The notes: a model not told the origin generated them from the letters alone. A DNA stretch of 64,000 bases from Oceaniglobus roseus (GCF_002869745.1 NZ_PNOS01000006.1:62001-126000), one strand, 5' to 3'. Counted from the stretch's first letter, positions 8,744-17,575 are shown. Program-made: numbers and translations.

Positions 8744-11700
8744 ATGACTGACGCGCAGAGAGACCAGACGCCGGAGGCGCAGCGGGCGCGGCAGGATTAC
8801 TTTGCCACGATGATGCGCCTTGCGCTCAGCGCCACCGGCGTGAACGTGACCGAGTCGGTCGAAACGGCCCTGCGCCACACGGTCGAGCACTACGGTGCCG
8901 ATTCAGCCTATGTGTACCGCCTGCACAGGGATGGTTCCTTCCGCCGGTCGGCGTTCTGGTTCCGACAGGGGACCGAACGTCAGGACAAGGTTGCCGAGGT
9001 GCTGCCGGCCAGGGCCATCGCCCGCTGGCGCGACCTTCTGGACGACGGGGTCAGCGTGCACGTCCCGCCCGGCTCGGAGCTTCCGCATCCGACGGTCGGG
9101 GTTGCCTTCCTCGTTCCCATGAACGGCGAGCAGGGCCTGACCGGCGTTCTCGGGCTCGAGAACGTGAGCCCCGCGATGATCGACAATGCGGAAGAACAGA
9201 GCACGCTCGGAATCGTCGCGGAACTGATCCAGACGATCATGCTGCAGCTCGGCGCGTCGAACGAGTTCGATCGGCAGGAGAAGGCCGTACCGGACGACGA
9301 GCTGCCGGACGATGGCCGGACCAACCAGCCCGATTTCCTGTTCGAACTCGACAGCGAAGGCCGCTTCCGCAGGGCGGTCTTCGCCGATGCCGCGGCGCAT
9401 ACCCGGCAGCCCGAACAGCTGCTGGGGGCGCTTCTGGAGGAGGTCCTGCCGCCCGAGATCGTTCGCGAAACCCGGCAGCACATGCGCGACATCGACGCCC
9501 ACGGTCAGATCCTGGGCCGGGTCATGGAGGTGAAGACCAGCAAGCGCAATCTCTGGTACGCGCTGTCCGGATATACCGCCGAAGCAAGCGCGCCGGGCGG
9601 AGAAACCGGTTATCTCTTCCTGCTCAGGGACATCACGGCCCGGATCAAGGACGAGGCCGAGATGACGCGCCTTGGCCGGATCGTCGAGATGATGACCAAC
9701 CTCGTCGTCATCGTCGATCCCGAACAGCGGATCGTCTGGGCGAACAAGGCCTTCGAGAACCAGACCGGGCACCGGCTGAGGGATATCCGGGGGCTCGATC
9801 TGGGCGATCTCCTGCACGGCGAGGCCAGCAACCGCGACACGATCGAGGCGGTGCGCGCCGCCATGGCGCGGGGAGAGGGATTCGAGGGCGAGAACATCAA
9901 CTATTCGAAGGACGGCGTCCCCGACTGGGTCACGTTCAACATGCAGCCGCTGCGCAGCGCCGACGGCGAGATCACGGGTTTCGTCTTCGTCGAGACGGTG
10001 ATCACCGAGCGGAGGGGACTCGAGGTCGCACTCCGGGCCGAGCGCGATTTCCTCGCGGCGCTCACGGAAAGCAGCGTCTCGGCCATCGTGGCCTGCGACG
10101 CGCGCGGGGGCTGCGTCTTCGCCAATTCCGAGGCGAAGGCCCTTCTGCAACCGAAGGGGCGGCGGAAGTTTCCGAGGGCCGATACCTGGCCCCTGGAAAG
10201 TATCGAGGCACAGGGCAATTCCGACACGGGATCCCCCTTCCGGCGCGTCATGCGCAGCGGCAGGCCGGTGCGCAACATGACGGTCGCGCTGAACCGCAAG
10301 GGCCTGCCGCGGCGCGTCCTCTCGGTCAACGCCATGCCGCTGGCCGGGGTGGCGTCGTCGGCCCGCGTCGTCATCACCCTGACCGACATCACCGCCCAGT
10401 ATGAGGAGAAGGAGAGAAAGCGCGAGGCCGCGGCCAGGGCGCTCTACGATGCCGAGCACGATCAGCTGACGGGCCTGCCGAACCGGCGTCACCTGACACG
10501 AGTCCTGCAGGAGATGTTCCAGGCCGACCCGTCGATGAAGACCGACCTTCACGTGATGCTGGTCGACCTCGACAAGTTCAAGTCGATCAAGACCGTTCTG
10601 GGGAACGAGGTCGGCGACGACCTGGTGCGGGCCATGGCCGACCGTCTGGGGACCGTGGCCTCGGGCCGGGCCTTTCTTGCGCGTGCCGAAGCCGACTGTT
10701 TCATCCTCTTCGCGCAGGTGGACGGCGCCGCGGCCGACGAGATCGCCGTGAACATCAAGGCGGCGACGGTCCAGCCCTTCAATCTCGACAACTTCAACAT
10801 ATTCATCACGGCGAGCGTCGGCGTCACCCGCCGAACGGCGCGCAGCGAAACCCCGGACCACCTGATCCGGCAGGCCGAGATGGCAAGCTTCGCGGCCAAG
10901 TCGGACGGCGGCAACCGGCACGCGCATTATTCGCCCGAGATGGAGCGGAGCATCTCCCGGCGCAGCGCCATCGTCCAGGCGCTGCGCGAGGCGCTCCAGA
11001 GCGACCAGTTCGAACTCGCCTTCCAGCCCAAGTACTCGCTGGAGGACGGATACCCCCTGTGCGGCGCCGAGGCCTTGCTGCGCTGGCACTCTCCGACCCT
11101 GGGAACCATCGGGCCCGGAGAGTTCATTCCGATCGCGGAGACCGCGGGCGTGATCTCGGACATCGATTTCCATGTCGTCGGCATCTTCGCCCGCCAGCTC
11201 GGGCACTGGAAACGGCAGGGAACCGCGGTGTCCGCCAGCATAAACCTGTCGCCGGTCAGCTTCGAGAACCCGACGCTGGCGCCGCGCCTCCTGGCCCTCC
11301 TTGCCGACGAGGGCGTGACGCCGTCCGACGTGACCGTGGAGATCACCGAGACCTCGCTCGTCTCGACCTCGCAGCATGCGCTGGAGAACATCGAGAGGTT
11401 TCGCCGCGCCGGGGTCAGCCTGTCGATCGACGATTTCGGGACCGGCTATTCCTCGCTGAGCTACCTCCAGCGCCTGCTCGTCTCGGAAGTGAAGATCGAC
11501 CGGAGCTTCATCCACAGTCTCGGCTCCACCCCCGAGGCGGGCAAGCCCGAGGCCATCGTCCGGGCCATCCTGATGCTTGCCCGCTCCTTCGGGCTGCGCA
11601 CGGTGGCGGAGGGCGTCGAGAACATGCAGCAGCTCGAATGGCTCAGGCAGGAAGGGTGCCATGCCATCCAGGGCTACATCGGCGGCAAGGCGACACCGCC

Positions 11701-11755
11701 GGTGGTTTACGAGAAATCGGTGCTGGCCCAGGGCAGCCTGTTCGCGAAGGCGTGA
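8744..11755 (+). CDS. GAF-PAS-GGDEF-EAL protein, probable c-di-GMP phosphodiesterase
   Basis: The 1003-residue soluble multidomain protein has a GAF-like domain (~20-160), three PAS-type segments (~195-305, 315-425, 430-550), GGDEF (~565-720) and EAL (~745-990). The GGDEF active site is degenerate: the GG(D/E)EF position reads RAEADCF, so cyclase activity is unlikely. The EAL domain keeps E776-A-L-L-R-W, SINLSP, VEITET, DDFGTGYSS, KIDRSF and a QGY-type loop, the set needed for c-di-GMP hydrolysis. It probably opposes the upstream cyclase. The 84-bp gap between the two genes fits one transcript, but a promoter there is possible. Confidence 0.92.
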   Translation: MTDAQRDQTPEAQRARQDYFATMMRLALSATGVNVTESVETALRHTVEHYGADSAYVYRLHRDGSFRRSAFWFRQGTERQDKVAEVLPARAIARWRDLLDDGVSVHVPPGSELPHPTVGVAFLVPMNGEQGLTGVLGLENVSPAMIDNAEEQSTLGIVAELIQTIMLQLGASNEFDRQEKAVPDDELPDDGRTNQPDFLFELDSEGRFRRAVFADAAAHTRQPEQLLGALLEEVLPPEIVRETRQHMRDIDAHGQILGRVMEVKTSKRNLWYALSGYTAEASAPGGETGYLFLLRDITARIKDEAEMTRLGRIVEMMTNLVVIVDPEQRIVWANKAFENQTGHRLRDIRGLDLGDLLHGEASNRDTIEAVRAAMARGEGFEGENINYSKDGVPDWVTFNMQPLRSADGEITGFVFVETVITERRGLEVALRAERDFLAALTESSVSAIVACDARGGCVFANSEAKALLQPKGRRKFPRADTWPLESIEAQGNSDTGSPFRRVMRSGRPVRNMTVALNRKGLPRRVLSVNAMPLAGVASSARVVITLTDITAQYEEKERKREAAARALYDAEHDQLTGLPNRRHLTRVLQEMFQADPSMKTDLHVMLVDLDKFKSIKTVLGNEVGDDLVRAMADRLGTVASGRAFLARAEADCFILFAQVDGAAADEIAVNIKAATVQPFNLDNFNIFITASVGVTRRTARSETPDHLIRQAEMASFAAKSDGGNRHAHYSPEMERSISRRSAIVQALREALQSDQFELAFQPKYSLEDGYPLCGAEALLRWHSPTLGTIGPGEFIPIAETAGVISDIDFHVVGIFARQLGHWKRQGTAVSASINLSPVSFENPTLAPRLLALLADEGVTPSDVTVEITETSLVSTSQHALENIERFRRAGVSLSIDDFGTGYSSLSYLQRLLVSEVKIDRSFIHSLGSTPEAGKPEAIVRAILMLARSFGLRTVAEGVENMQQLEWLRQEGCHAIQGYIGGKATPPVVYEKSVLAQGSLFAKA

Positions 11756-11857
11756 GCGACGCGGTTTTCGCAGACGCCCGTCGTGTCACGCCCCTGGACC
11801 GGCCGAGGGCGGCGACGAAGCGGGACGCGAGGCTCGGCATGACGGCCCGTGCAACGC

Positions 11858-11891
11858 GGACGGCCCGGACGAGGGATCGCGCGGGCCGTCC
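11858..11891. terminator. Convergent-gene hairpin
   Basis: GGACGGCCCG and CGGGCCGTCC form a perfect 10-bp stem with a 14-nt loop, between the stop of the EAL gene (11755) and the stop of the convergent membrane-protein gene (11898). There is no T-run; it is best read as a bidirectional, imperfect terminator. Confidence 0.5.
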
Positions 11892-11897
11892 ACCCGG

Positions 11898-12659
11898 TCA
11901 GTGCGCGGGTTCCGCGGCTTGGTCCGCGCCGCGGAAGGTCATCACGGCGACCGTGGCGGCGATGACGGCGAGGAACATCAGGCTGGTGTCCACCGTCCCG
12001 AGCCCGAGTCCGCCGTGGTCTCCGGGCTGGGAGAGGAGGTCGCCGAAGGAGGCGCCAAGCGGCCGGGTCAGGATGTAGACCAGCCAGAAGGCGAGAATCC
12101 CGTCGAGACCGAGCGCGAAGTAGCCGAGCGAGAGGCTGGCGATGACCGCGCCGAAGAGGATCCCGGCGGCGAGGTAGCCGAGGGCGAACTGCTCGGAGAT
12201 CAGGTCTCCGACCGCGGTGCCGAGGGCGAAGGTGAAGAGGATCGCCAGCCAGTAGAACGCCTCGCGCCGGACATTGGTGACGGCGTGGATCGAGAGCGTG
12301 CGCTCCATCCGGTACCAGACCGCGAAGGTGAGCGCGAGCAGCACGCTGAACACCCAGGTGCAGGTGACGAGGCTCACACCGAGGTTGTCCACCAGGTTGT
12401 CGGTGACGAGCGTGCCGACGATCGAGACGAGCAAGACCGCCAGCCAGTAGGTCCAGGGCACGTAACGGTCGCGCGCGAACTGGAGCGCGAGGGCGCCGCA
12501 CAGCACGGCGGCCATCACGATCGAGGTGGTGGTAAGACCGAGGCCGAGATTGACGGCAAGGTAGTCGGCGGCGGTCTCGCCCATGGTGACGGCCATCAGC
12601 TTGATCAGCCAGAACCCGGCGGTGACCTCGGGGACCTTGTTTGCGGTTTCGGTGTGCAT
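11898..12659 (-). CDS. COG4705-type repeat membrane protein
   Basis: This 253-residue integral membrane protein has four internal repeats, each built round a segment such as KLMAVTMGETAADYL, VTDNLVDNLG and ILFTFALGTAVGDL. The repeated (G/T)E/D-x-x-D pattern is typical of COG4705/DUF347 proteins, whose function is unknown. The start at 12659 has AGGA 8 bp upstream; an ATG at 12674 overlapping the previous stop is the alternative. Such proteins often sit beside PepSY proteins and two-component systems, as here. A transport or metal-related role is conjecture. Confidence 0.75.
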   Translation of the reverse strand: MHTETANKVPEVTAGFWLIKLMAVTMGETAADYLAVNLGLGLTTTSIVMAAVLCGALALQFARDRYVPWTYWLAVLLVSIVGTLVTDNLVDNLGVSLVTCTWVFSVLLALTFAVWYRMERTLSIHAVTNVRREAFYWLAILFTFALGTAVGDLISEQFALGYLAAGILFGAVIASLSLGYFALGLDGILAFWLVYILTRPLGASFGDLLSQPGDHGGLGLGTVDTSLMFLAVIAATVAVMTFRGADQAAEPAH

Positions 12660-12670
12660 GGTGCGGTTCC

Positions 12671-13309
12671 TCATTTTGCCAGCGCAAGCGCCTGGGCGGT
12701 GTATCGGTCGGCGCCGGCGTCGTCGTCGGCGTTGCAGCGTCCGAAGGCCTGGGACTGGAGGGCCTTCGCGGTCGGGACGTCGGCCCCGGCGATGCGCCCG
12801 TCCGACAGGGCGGTGCGCAGGTCCTTCAGCATCGCCTCGCAGGGCAGCGGGTGGCCCGCCGGATCGGTCACGTCGATCCCGGCGACCTGCCTCGTGCTGC
12901 CGCCCGTCACCGCAGCGGGGTGAGCGAGGGCGTCGCTCAGGGCGGCGAGTTTCGCCGCGGCCTCCTGCGGGTCGGGCGACGCCGCGCGCAGGGCCGAGAT
13001 CGCCCCGTCGGCGGCGGCGTCCACGGTGCCCCAGGCGGCGGGGTCCATCGGTTGCAGCTTCGGCTGCGCCTCGTCCCAGGCCGTCTCGAAATCGGTGATC
13101 CGGGCCGTCGCGCCTTTCAGATCGTTGGCGTCCACGAGGCGTGCCGTGTCGGCGGCGATGGCGTCGAGGCCGGAGAGATCGCCGAGCGGCGCGGCCGTGG
13201 CCTGCGCGGTGGCCGGGGGCGGGGCGGCAGGCAGGACGAAATGCTCGACCGCCGCGAAGACGCCGATCGGCACGACGATGAGGGTGGTGGCAAGGAGTAT
13301 CTGTTTCAT
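12671..13309 (-). CDS. Membrane-anchored periplasmic protein of unknown function
   Basis: The 212-residue product starts with an uncleaved or signal-type hydrophobic segment (MKQILLATTLIVVPIGVFAA), followed by an Ala/Pro-rich linker and a helical domain rich in Ala, Asp and Leu. There are two cysteines in the C-terminal half (CEAML and GRCNAD). I do not recognise a family. It directly precedes the COG4705-type gene (ATGA overlap possible), so the two are one operon, divergent from the PepSY/two-component operon. Confidence 0.7.
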   Translation of the reverse strand: MKQILLATTLIVVPIGVFAAVEHFVLPAAPPPATAQATAAPLGDLSGLDAIAADTARLVDANDLKGATARITDFETAWDEAQPKLQPMDPAAWGTVDAAADGAISALRAASPDPQEAAAKLAALSDALAHPAAVTGGSTRQVAGIDVTDPAGHPLPCEAMLKDLRTALSDGRIAGADVPTAKALQSQAFGRCNADDDAGADRYTAQALALAK

Positions 13310-13372
13310 TGCGGTGCTCCTGTTTCGGGATGGGCGGAGGGTGGAGCAGCGACCGGGCGGCCACGTGATCGG

Positions 13373-13425
13373 AAGATTGGGAAACGGTAATGTGGGGCGT
13401 TTCCGGATTACCGATTCCCAATCTT
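13373..13425. promoter_or_regulatory. 18-bp inverted repeat between divergent operons
   Basis: AAGATTGGGAAACGGTAA (13373-13390) is matched on the other strand by 13408-13425 with one mismatch, separated by 17 bp. It lies between the start of the membrane-protein operon (13309) and the PepSY gene (13511), where a regulator would control both directions. The response regulator encoded at 13932 is the obvious candidate, though OmpR-type regulators more often use direct repeats. Confidence 0.65.
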
Positions 13426-13510
13426 TCGGTCAGGCCCCGGCGAGACCCGGGTTCGACATCTGCTGCACCGGGCGATGATGCCCGCAGCAACCAGAGAAGA
13501 AGGAACACCC

Positions 13511-13870
13511 ATGAAACGCATGCTGACCCTCGCCGCCGTTCCCGCGCTGATCCTCGCCGCCGGAACCGGCTATGCCGCATCCCCGGGCGGCGAGCCCACC
13601 GACCGGGCCGAGATGCAGTCCTTCATGTCCGCCGACATGAGCATCGGCGACGCCGTGTCGAAAGCCGAGGCCCAGGGCGGCAAGGCCGTCTCGGCCGAGT
13701 GGACGCTCGAACAGGACGGTTCGGCGGGCTACGAGGTGGAGATCGCCGATGCCTCGGGCGGGACGAAGACCCTGTTTGTGAACGCCAGCGACGGCTCGGT
13801 CATGGCCGCGCCCGAAAGCAACGACGATCACGAGGGCTCCGACGGCGACGGCGAGGAGCAGAACGACTGA
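13511..13870 (+). CDS. PepSY-domain periplasmic protein
   Basis: The 119-residue precursor has a signal peptide (MKRMLTLAAVPALILAAGTG, cut near YAAS), a PepSY-like core and an acidic C-terminal tail (ESNDDHEGSDGDGEEQND). The core has the pattern SIGDAVSKAEAQGG followed by AEWTLEQDG and YEVEIADASG. PepSY proteins next to two-component genes are thought to modulate proteases or sensing in the periplasm; the acidic tail could bind cations. The ATG at 13511 with AAGGA upstream gives a proper leader, unlike the ATG at 13475. It is first gene of the operon with the regulator and kinase. Confidence 0.85.
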   Translation: MKRMLTLAAVPALILAAGTGYAASPGGEPTDRAEMQSFMSADMSIGDAVSKAEAQGGKAVSAEWTLEQDGSAGYEVEIADASGGTKTLFVNASDGSVMAAPESNDDHEGSDGDGEEQND

Positions 13871-13931
13871 CCTCTCGCCGCGGATCGTGTAAGGCAAGGG
13901 TCGGCGTTTCGCGCCGGCCCAAGGAGACGCC

Positions 13932-14603
13932 ATGAGAATACTCGTCATCGAGGACGACCCGACCACCGGCGACTACCTCGCCACCGGCCTGCGCCAGGAG
14001 GGGCACGTCGTCGACCTGGTACCCGACGGGCGCGACGGTCTCCTGCGCGCCTCGACCGCAAGCTACGACGTGATCGTGCTGGATCGGATGGTGCCATCGC
14101 TCGACGGTCTGTCGGTGCTGCGCACGCTCCGGGCGTCGAAGAACCCGGTGCCGGTGCTGGTCCTGACCTCGCTCGACGGGATCGAGGACCGGATCGAGGG
14201 GCTGAACACCGGGGCCGACGATTACCTCGTGAAGCCCTTCGCCTTCGGCGAGCTTTCGGCGCGCGTCGCCGCGCTCTGCCGCCGTCCTCCCCCGGCGGAC
14301 GAACCCACGCTGCTGCGGGTGCGCGACCTGGAGATGAACCTGCTGACCCGCAAGGTCCGGCGCGCCGGACAGGAGATCGACCTTCAACCCCGCGAGTTCG
14401 CGCTCTTGGAGTTCCTGCTGCGCCGCAAGGGCCGGGTGCAGACCCGCACCATGCTGCTGGAGGGCGTGTGGGACTTGCATTTCGACCCGATGACGAACGT
14501 GGTCGAAACCCACATCAGCCGCATCCGTTCGAAGGTGGAAAAGCCCTTCGGTTCGCCCCTGATCGAGACGGTGCGCGGCGCGGGCTACCGGATCGTCGAA
14601 TGA
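13932..14603 (+). CDS. OmpR/PhoB-family response regulator
   Basis: The 223-residue protein has a receiver domain with acidic pocket EDD (residues 7-9), phosphoacceptor D51 (VIVLDRMVPSLDG) and K102 (VKPF), then a winged-helix DNA-binding domain (about 128-222) ending GAGYRIVE. AAGGAG precedes the ATG by 5 bp. The following kinase gene overlaps by ATGA. It probably controls the flanking PepSY and membrane-protein genes. Confidence 0.95.
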   Translation: MRILVIEDDPTTGDYLATGLRQEGHVVDLVPDGRDGLLRASTASYDVIVLDRMVPSLDGLSVLRTLRASKNPVPVLVLTSLDGIEDRIEGLNTGADDYLVKPFAFGELSARVAALCRRPPPADEPTLLRVRDLEMNLLTRKVRRAGQEIDLQPREFALLEFLLRRKGRVQTRTMLLEGVWDLHFDPMTNVVETHISRIRSKVEKPFGSPLIETVRGAGYRIVE

Positions 14604-15928
14604 CCGGCCTCGCCCCCCGCTCGACCCCGCTGCGCCTCGCGCTGGTGGTGATCGGGGTCTTCGTGCTGTTCCTGGCCGCGGGGCTGACCGTCGCCTATGC
14701 GACGCTGCGCGGCACGCTGACGGAGGAGACGGCGGGGCGTCTGGAACAGATCGTCTCCGAGATCGCCGTCATCCCCGAAGCCGAGGAGCGGATCGAAAGG
14801 GTCCGCGAACTCGCCGCCGCCGCGGATCCCGAGCGGCTGCTGATCTCCTATGCCGCGGAGGGGATGTCGGCCGGCAACGTCGCGGCCCCGCGCTTCGACG
14901 GATACGGCAGCTTCGGCGGCGACGACCTGGGCCGGGGGGGCGAGCGGGCCGAACGCTATGCGGGCTGGTCGGGTACGGTGGGCGGCGGACGCCTGACGGT
15001 GCTGGTGGGGCAGGAGGCCCTGGCCGAGTTGAACGCCATCTTCGCCGCCATCCTCGGCCTCAGCGTCGTGCCTGCCACGCTGCTGACCAGCGCCATCGGC
15101 CTCGTCGCCGCCCGCCGCGCCGGTGCGCGGGTCGACGCGATCCGCACCACGCTCGGGCGCCTGCGGGTCGGCGACCTCGCCGCCCGCGTGCCGCCGGGCA
15201 GGGCCGGAGCCCCGGACCTCGACGAGATCGCGGCCGACCTCGACCGCATGGCCGAGGCGCGGCAGGCGGCGACCGAGGCGCTGCGACAGGTCTCCTCCGA
15301 CATCGCCCATGACCTGCGCACGCCGATCCAGCGGGTCGCGGTCCTGCTCGAACGGCTCTCCGAAACGTTGCCCGACGGCGAGGCGGCAGCGCTGGCCGAC
15401 CGCGCCCGGGACGCGACGGCCGGGGTGATCGAGACCTTTCGCGTGCTGCTCCAGATCGCGCAACTCGAAGGCGGGCAGGGCCGCGGCCTGCTCGGCCCCG
15501 TCGATCTTGGCGCACTTCTTAGGGACATCACCGAGGTCTACACCCCGGCGGCCGAGGAGAGCGGCCACGCCATCGACCTGCGGATCGAGGACCCCGTGCC
15601 GGTTCTGGGCGACCGCACCCTCCTGTCGCGGCTGGTGGCCAACCTCGTGGAGAACGCGCTGAAGCACACGCCCGGCGGGCGGATCGCCCTCGCACTGCGC
15701 GGCACCGAGCTGACCGTGCGCGACGAGGGCCCCGGCATCCCCGAGGCCGAACACGCCGCCGTCCTGCGCCGCCTCTACCGCCGCGAGTCCAGCCGCACCA
15801 CGCCGGGCTCCGGCCTCGGCCTCGCCCTGGTGAAGGCCGTCACGGACCTCCACGGAGCGGAACTCGCCCTGTCGGACGCCGGACCCGGACTGAAGGTCAC
15901 GGTCCGCCTGCAAGCCCATGCCGCATGA
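14600..15928 (+). CDS. Sensor histidine kinase
   Basis: This 442-residue inner-membrane kinase has TM helices at about 12-35 and 140-170 with a ~100-residue periplasmic sensor between them, a HAMP segment (~172-225), a dimerisation domain with SSDIAHDLRTP (H237), and a catalytic domain with the N-box LVENALKHTP, DEGPGIP and GSGLGLALV. All ATP-binding boxes are intact. The start ATG overlaps the regulator stop; the longer open frame from 14468 only overlaps the regulator gene. The stimulus is unknown; the PepSY partner suggests a periplasmic cue. Confidence 0.95.
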   Translation: MTGLAPRSTPLRLALVVIGVFVLFLAAGLTVAYATLRGTLTEETAGRLEQIVSEIAVIPEAEERIERVRELAAAADPERLLISYAAEGMSAGNVAAPRFDGYGSFGGDDLGRGGERAERYAGWSGTVGGGRLTVLVGQEALAELNAIFAAILGLSVVPATLLTSAIGLVAARRAGARVDAIRTTLGRLRVGDLAARVPPGRAGAPDLDEIAADLDRMAEARQAATEALRQVSSDIAHDLRTPIQRVAVLLERLSETLPDGEAAALADRARDATAGVIETFRVLLQIAQLEGGQGRGLLGPVDLGALLRDITEVYTPAAEESGHAIDLRIEDPVPVLGDRTLLSRLVANLVENALKHTPGGRIALALRGTELTVRDEGPGIPEAEHAAVLRRLYRRESSRTTPGSGLGLALVKAVTDLHGAELALSDAGPGLKVTVRLQAHAA

Positions 15929-16208
15929 AGATGCCGGGCGACGATGTCTCCACCCCGACCGGAGGGAGCGGGCAATGGGTGCGCGGGGGCGCTCCTCCGC
16001 AGGGTCCGGCGTAGGAGAATGACCGCCGTCTCAGCGTGCCTGGCGGCATCTCTGATGCCAGCAGTGCAGGCGGTGCCGCGCCGCTTCCTCACGCCCAGAG
16101 CAGGAGCGCGCCAGTGGAAATCGCGCCGATCCTGCCCTGAGACGGCGCCTTTCCGGGCCACTCTCGCCGGTTTTCGGGGCGGCAAGGATTTTCGGGCCAA
16201 GGACAGAA

Positions 16209-16290
16209 TCGCCTTGTACCCCCTATGTTTCCTTGGCTATACGCGTCGGCGGAGACGTGGCCGAGTGGTCGAAGGCGCTCCCCTGCTAAG
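16209..16290 (+). repeat. Left arm of 82-bp inverted repeat (tRNA-Ser promoter plus 5' half)
   Basis: This arm matches the reverse complement of 17626-17707 with 4 mismatches in 82 positions, all in the upstream part; the 40 tRNA positions are identical. Identity stops at the anticodon loop (CTGCTAAG), a classical integrase crossover position in tRNA genes. Confidence 0.9.
16251..16290 (+). pseudogene. Truncated tRNA-Ser(GCU) 5' half
   Basis: From GGAGACGTGGCC to CCCTGCTAAG this is identical to the first 40 bases of the intact tRNA-Ser at 17665-17576 (acceptor strand, D arm, anticodon stem and loop). It then changes to unrelated sequence (CGAGCATACTTTTC), so it cannot fold as tRNA. The upstream region is also duplicated, so a stub transcript ending at the hairpin at 16311 may still be made. 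Confidence 0.88.
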
Positions 16291-16310
16291 CGAGCATACT
16301 TTTCAGACAA

Positions 16311-16337
16311 GTCGCTGATTTTCAGCGGCTTTTTTGT
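16311..16337 (+). terminator. Intrinsic terminator after the tRNA stub
   Basis: GTCGCTGA and TCAGCGGC form an 8-bp stem (one G-T pair) with a 3-nt loop, followed by a run of T. It would end transcripts starting at the duplicated tRNA promoter. The sequence 15929-16208 before it shows no gene; 16338-16541 holds only unsupported reading frames. Confidence 0.75.
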
Positions 16338-16541
16338 TTGCCTAATTTCCGATTCCCAAATCTTGCCCATCATGCCTGGAACTCCCAGCCATGCGCCAGA
16401 ACGCGATCCTTGAGGTCGGCCGGCGGGGGCTTGCGATAGCGCCTTTGGCTGCTTCATCTTCGGCCTTCCACCGCTCGACCTGCTCCTGCGCGCGCTCTGC
16501 GACGCCTTTCGGGCAGGCTTCTGGGACAGCGATTTCTTCAT

Positions 16542-16862
16542 TTGGAATACGGCACGTCTGCTGATACGCGCGCAAACCGCGGCTACGAGGTCATCGTCAA
16601 GCAATCCGCCGCACGAGCGACAGCCGGTTTGTCGAAGCCCACGTGGTTCGTCTGCGCACGGCGCATCATAGTGCACGTCAACCACAGAGGCTTCGACGGC
16701 AGGACGAAGGGGCCTCATATCATCGGTCGTCTCGATGAAGTCCTGCTGGAGCGGATGAATGCCGTCCGGGCACGGATCCAGGCCGAAGCCGACATCGCTG
16801 CCTACTACCGCGAAGAAAAGTGGGGGGAAGAGCAGGCGCGCGAAGACCGCGGTTTCCAATAG
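16542..16862 (+). CDS. Hypothetical island protein
   Basis: This is a possible 106-residue product starting at TTG. The C-terminal half (LDEVLLERMNAVRARIQAEA then YYREEKWGEEQ) looks like a real charged helix, with coding-type codon use; the N-terminal half is less convincing and the true start may be internal. It is followed 54 bp later by another unknown gene in the same direction. Codon use is less GC-biased than the chromosome around it, consistent with acquired DNA. No family is recognised. Confidence 0.4.
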   Translation: MEYGTSADTRANRGYEVIVKQSAARATAGLSKPTWFVCARRIIVHVNHRGFDGRTKGPHIIGRLDEVLLERMNAVRARIQAEADIAAYYREEKWGEEQAREDRGFQ

Positions 16863-16916
16863 GGAACCGCGCTTTCGCCGCTGCTCCTCCCTTTCAATCA
16901 ACACAAGGAAAGACCA

Positions 16917-17357
16917 TTGGATATGCCATTCAAATCCGCCTCCGAGATCACCGCCATGGCCGCCTCGTGCTTCCCGCTGGCGCGGGCCGCTGCCACCGGG
17001 ATCGACCAGGACGTGCTCGACCTCGTTGCGCCGAAGCCGAAGCAGGAGGCCAAGAAACTCGCCACGCTGCTGCGGGCTGGCAAGATCTTCGACAAGGGCA
17101 TCCTGGCGATGCTGCACGAGCTGGTCGGCGTCCTCGACGCCGAGATCGCCGAAGGCACCTACGTCGAGCCGCGCTACGACCACAGCCCGGAGAACGTCTC
17201 CGACTACAAGACCTGGGGCCAGGAGCGGCTCACGCCGGAGGCTGATCGCCTGTCGAACGCCCTCGCGGTGCTGATCGAGCTCTACGCCACCCTCTCGGCG
17301 GTGCACGACATCCTGCGCGCCGAGAAGGCCTTGGAGGGGCTGCGCTCCGCAGCCTGA
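16917..17357 (+). CDS. Hypothetical helical protein of the tRNA-Ser island
   Basis: The 146-residue cytoplasmic-looking protein is mostly alpha-helical, with segments such as KQEAKKLATLLRAGKIFDKG and LSNALAVLIELYATLSAVHD. It has no signal peptide or membrane span. The TTG start at 16917 has AAGGA 7 bp upstream; ATG at 16923 is the alternative. Third positions are strongly G/C, so it is well adapted to the host. I do not recognise it; location between inverted tRNA-Ser halves suggests island cargo. Confidence 0.65.
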   Translation: MDMPFKSASEITAMAASCFPLARAAATGIDQDVLDLVAPKPKQEAKKLATLLRAGKIFDKGILAMLHELVGVLDAEIAEGTYVEPRYDHSPENVSDYKTWGQERLTPEADRLSNALAVLIELYATLSAVHDILRAEKALEGLRSAA

Positions 17358-17575
17358 TGAGACACGCGGGCCGGAACACCCGCCTCAGGGCGCGCCGACG
17401 AACCTTCTGCTGCTACAGATGTCGGCGCGCCTGCTTCACTTTCTGCTTCATACTGGCGGAGCGGTCTCCGGAAATGTGTAGCAAATTGTGTAGCAACGCC
17501 CAGGCCGCTTTCAGGGCAGGATAACGTTAAGCCTTTGTTATTATTTTATATTTCCGGCCTTACAGGCAGCGAAAA

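Noticed and set aside
11898-13580. 560-codon fusion frame across the membrane-protein genes
   Set aside because: The part upstream of 12659 reads as Arg-rich shadow of the 12671-13309 gene.
14468-14599. Longer start for the histidine kinase
   Set aside because: It lies entirely in the regulator gene; the ATGA overlap at 14600 gives the normal N-terminus.
16349-16364. Sequence resembling one arm of the 13373 inverted repeat (CCGATTCCCAAATCTT)
   Set aside because: It has an inserted base, no partner arm and no promoter context; probably chance.
16089-17306. 405-codon minus-strand frame through the tRNA-Ser segment
   Set aside because: It crosses the tRNA stub and is antisense to the better supported plus-strand genes; no motifs.
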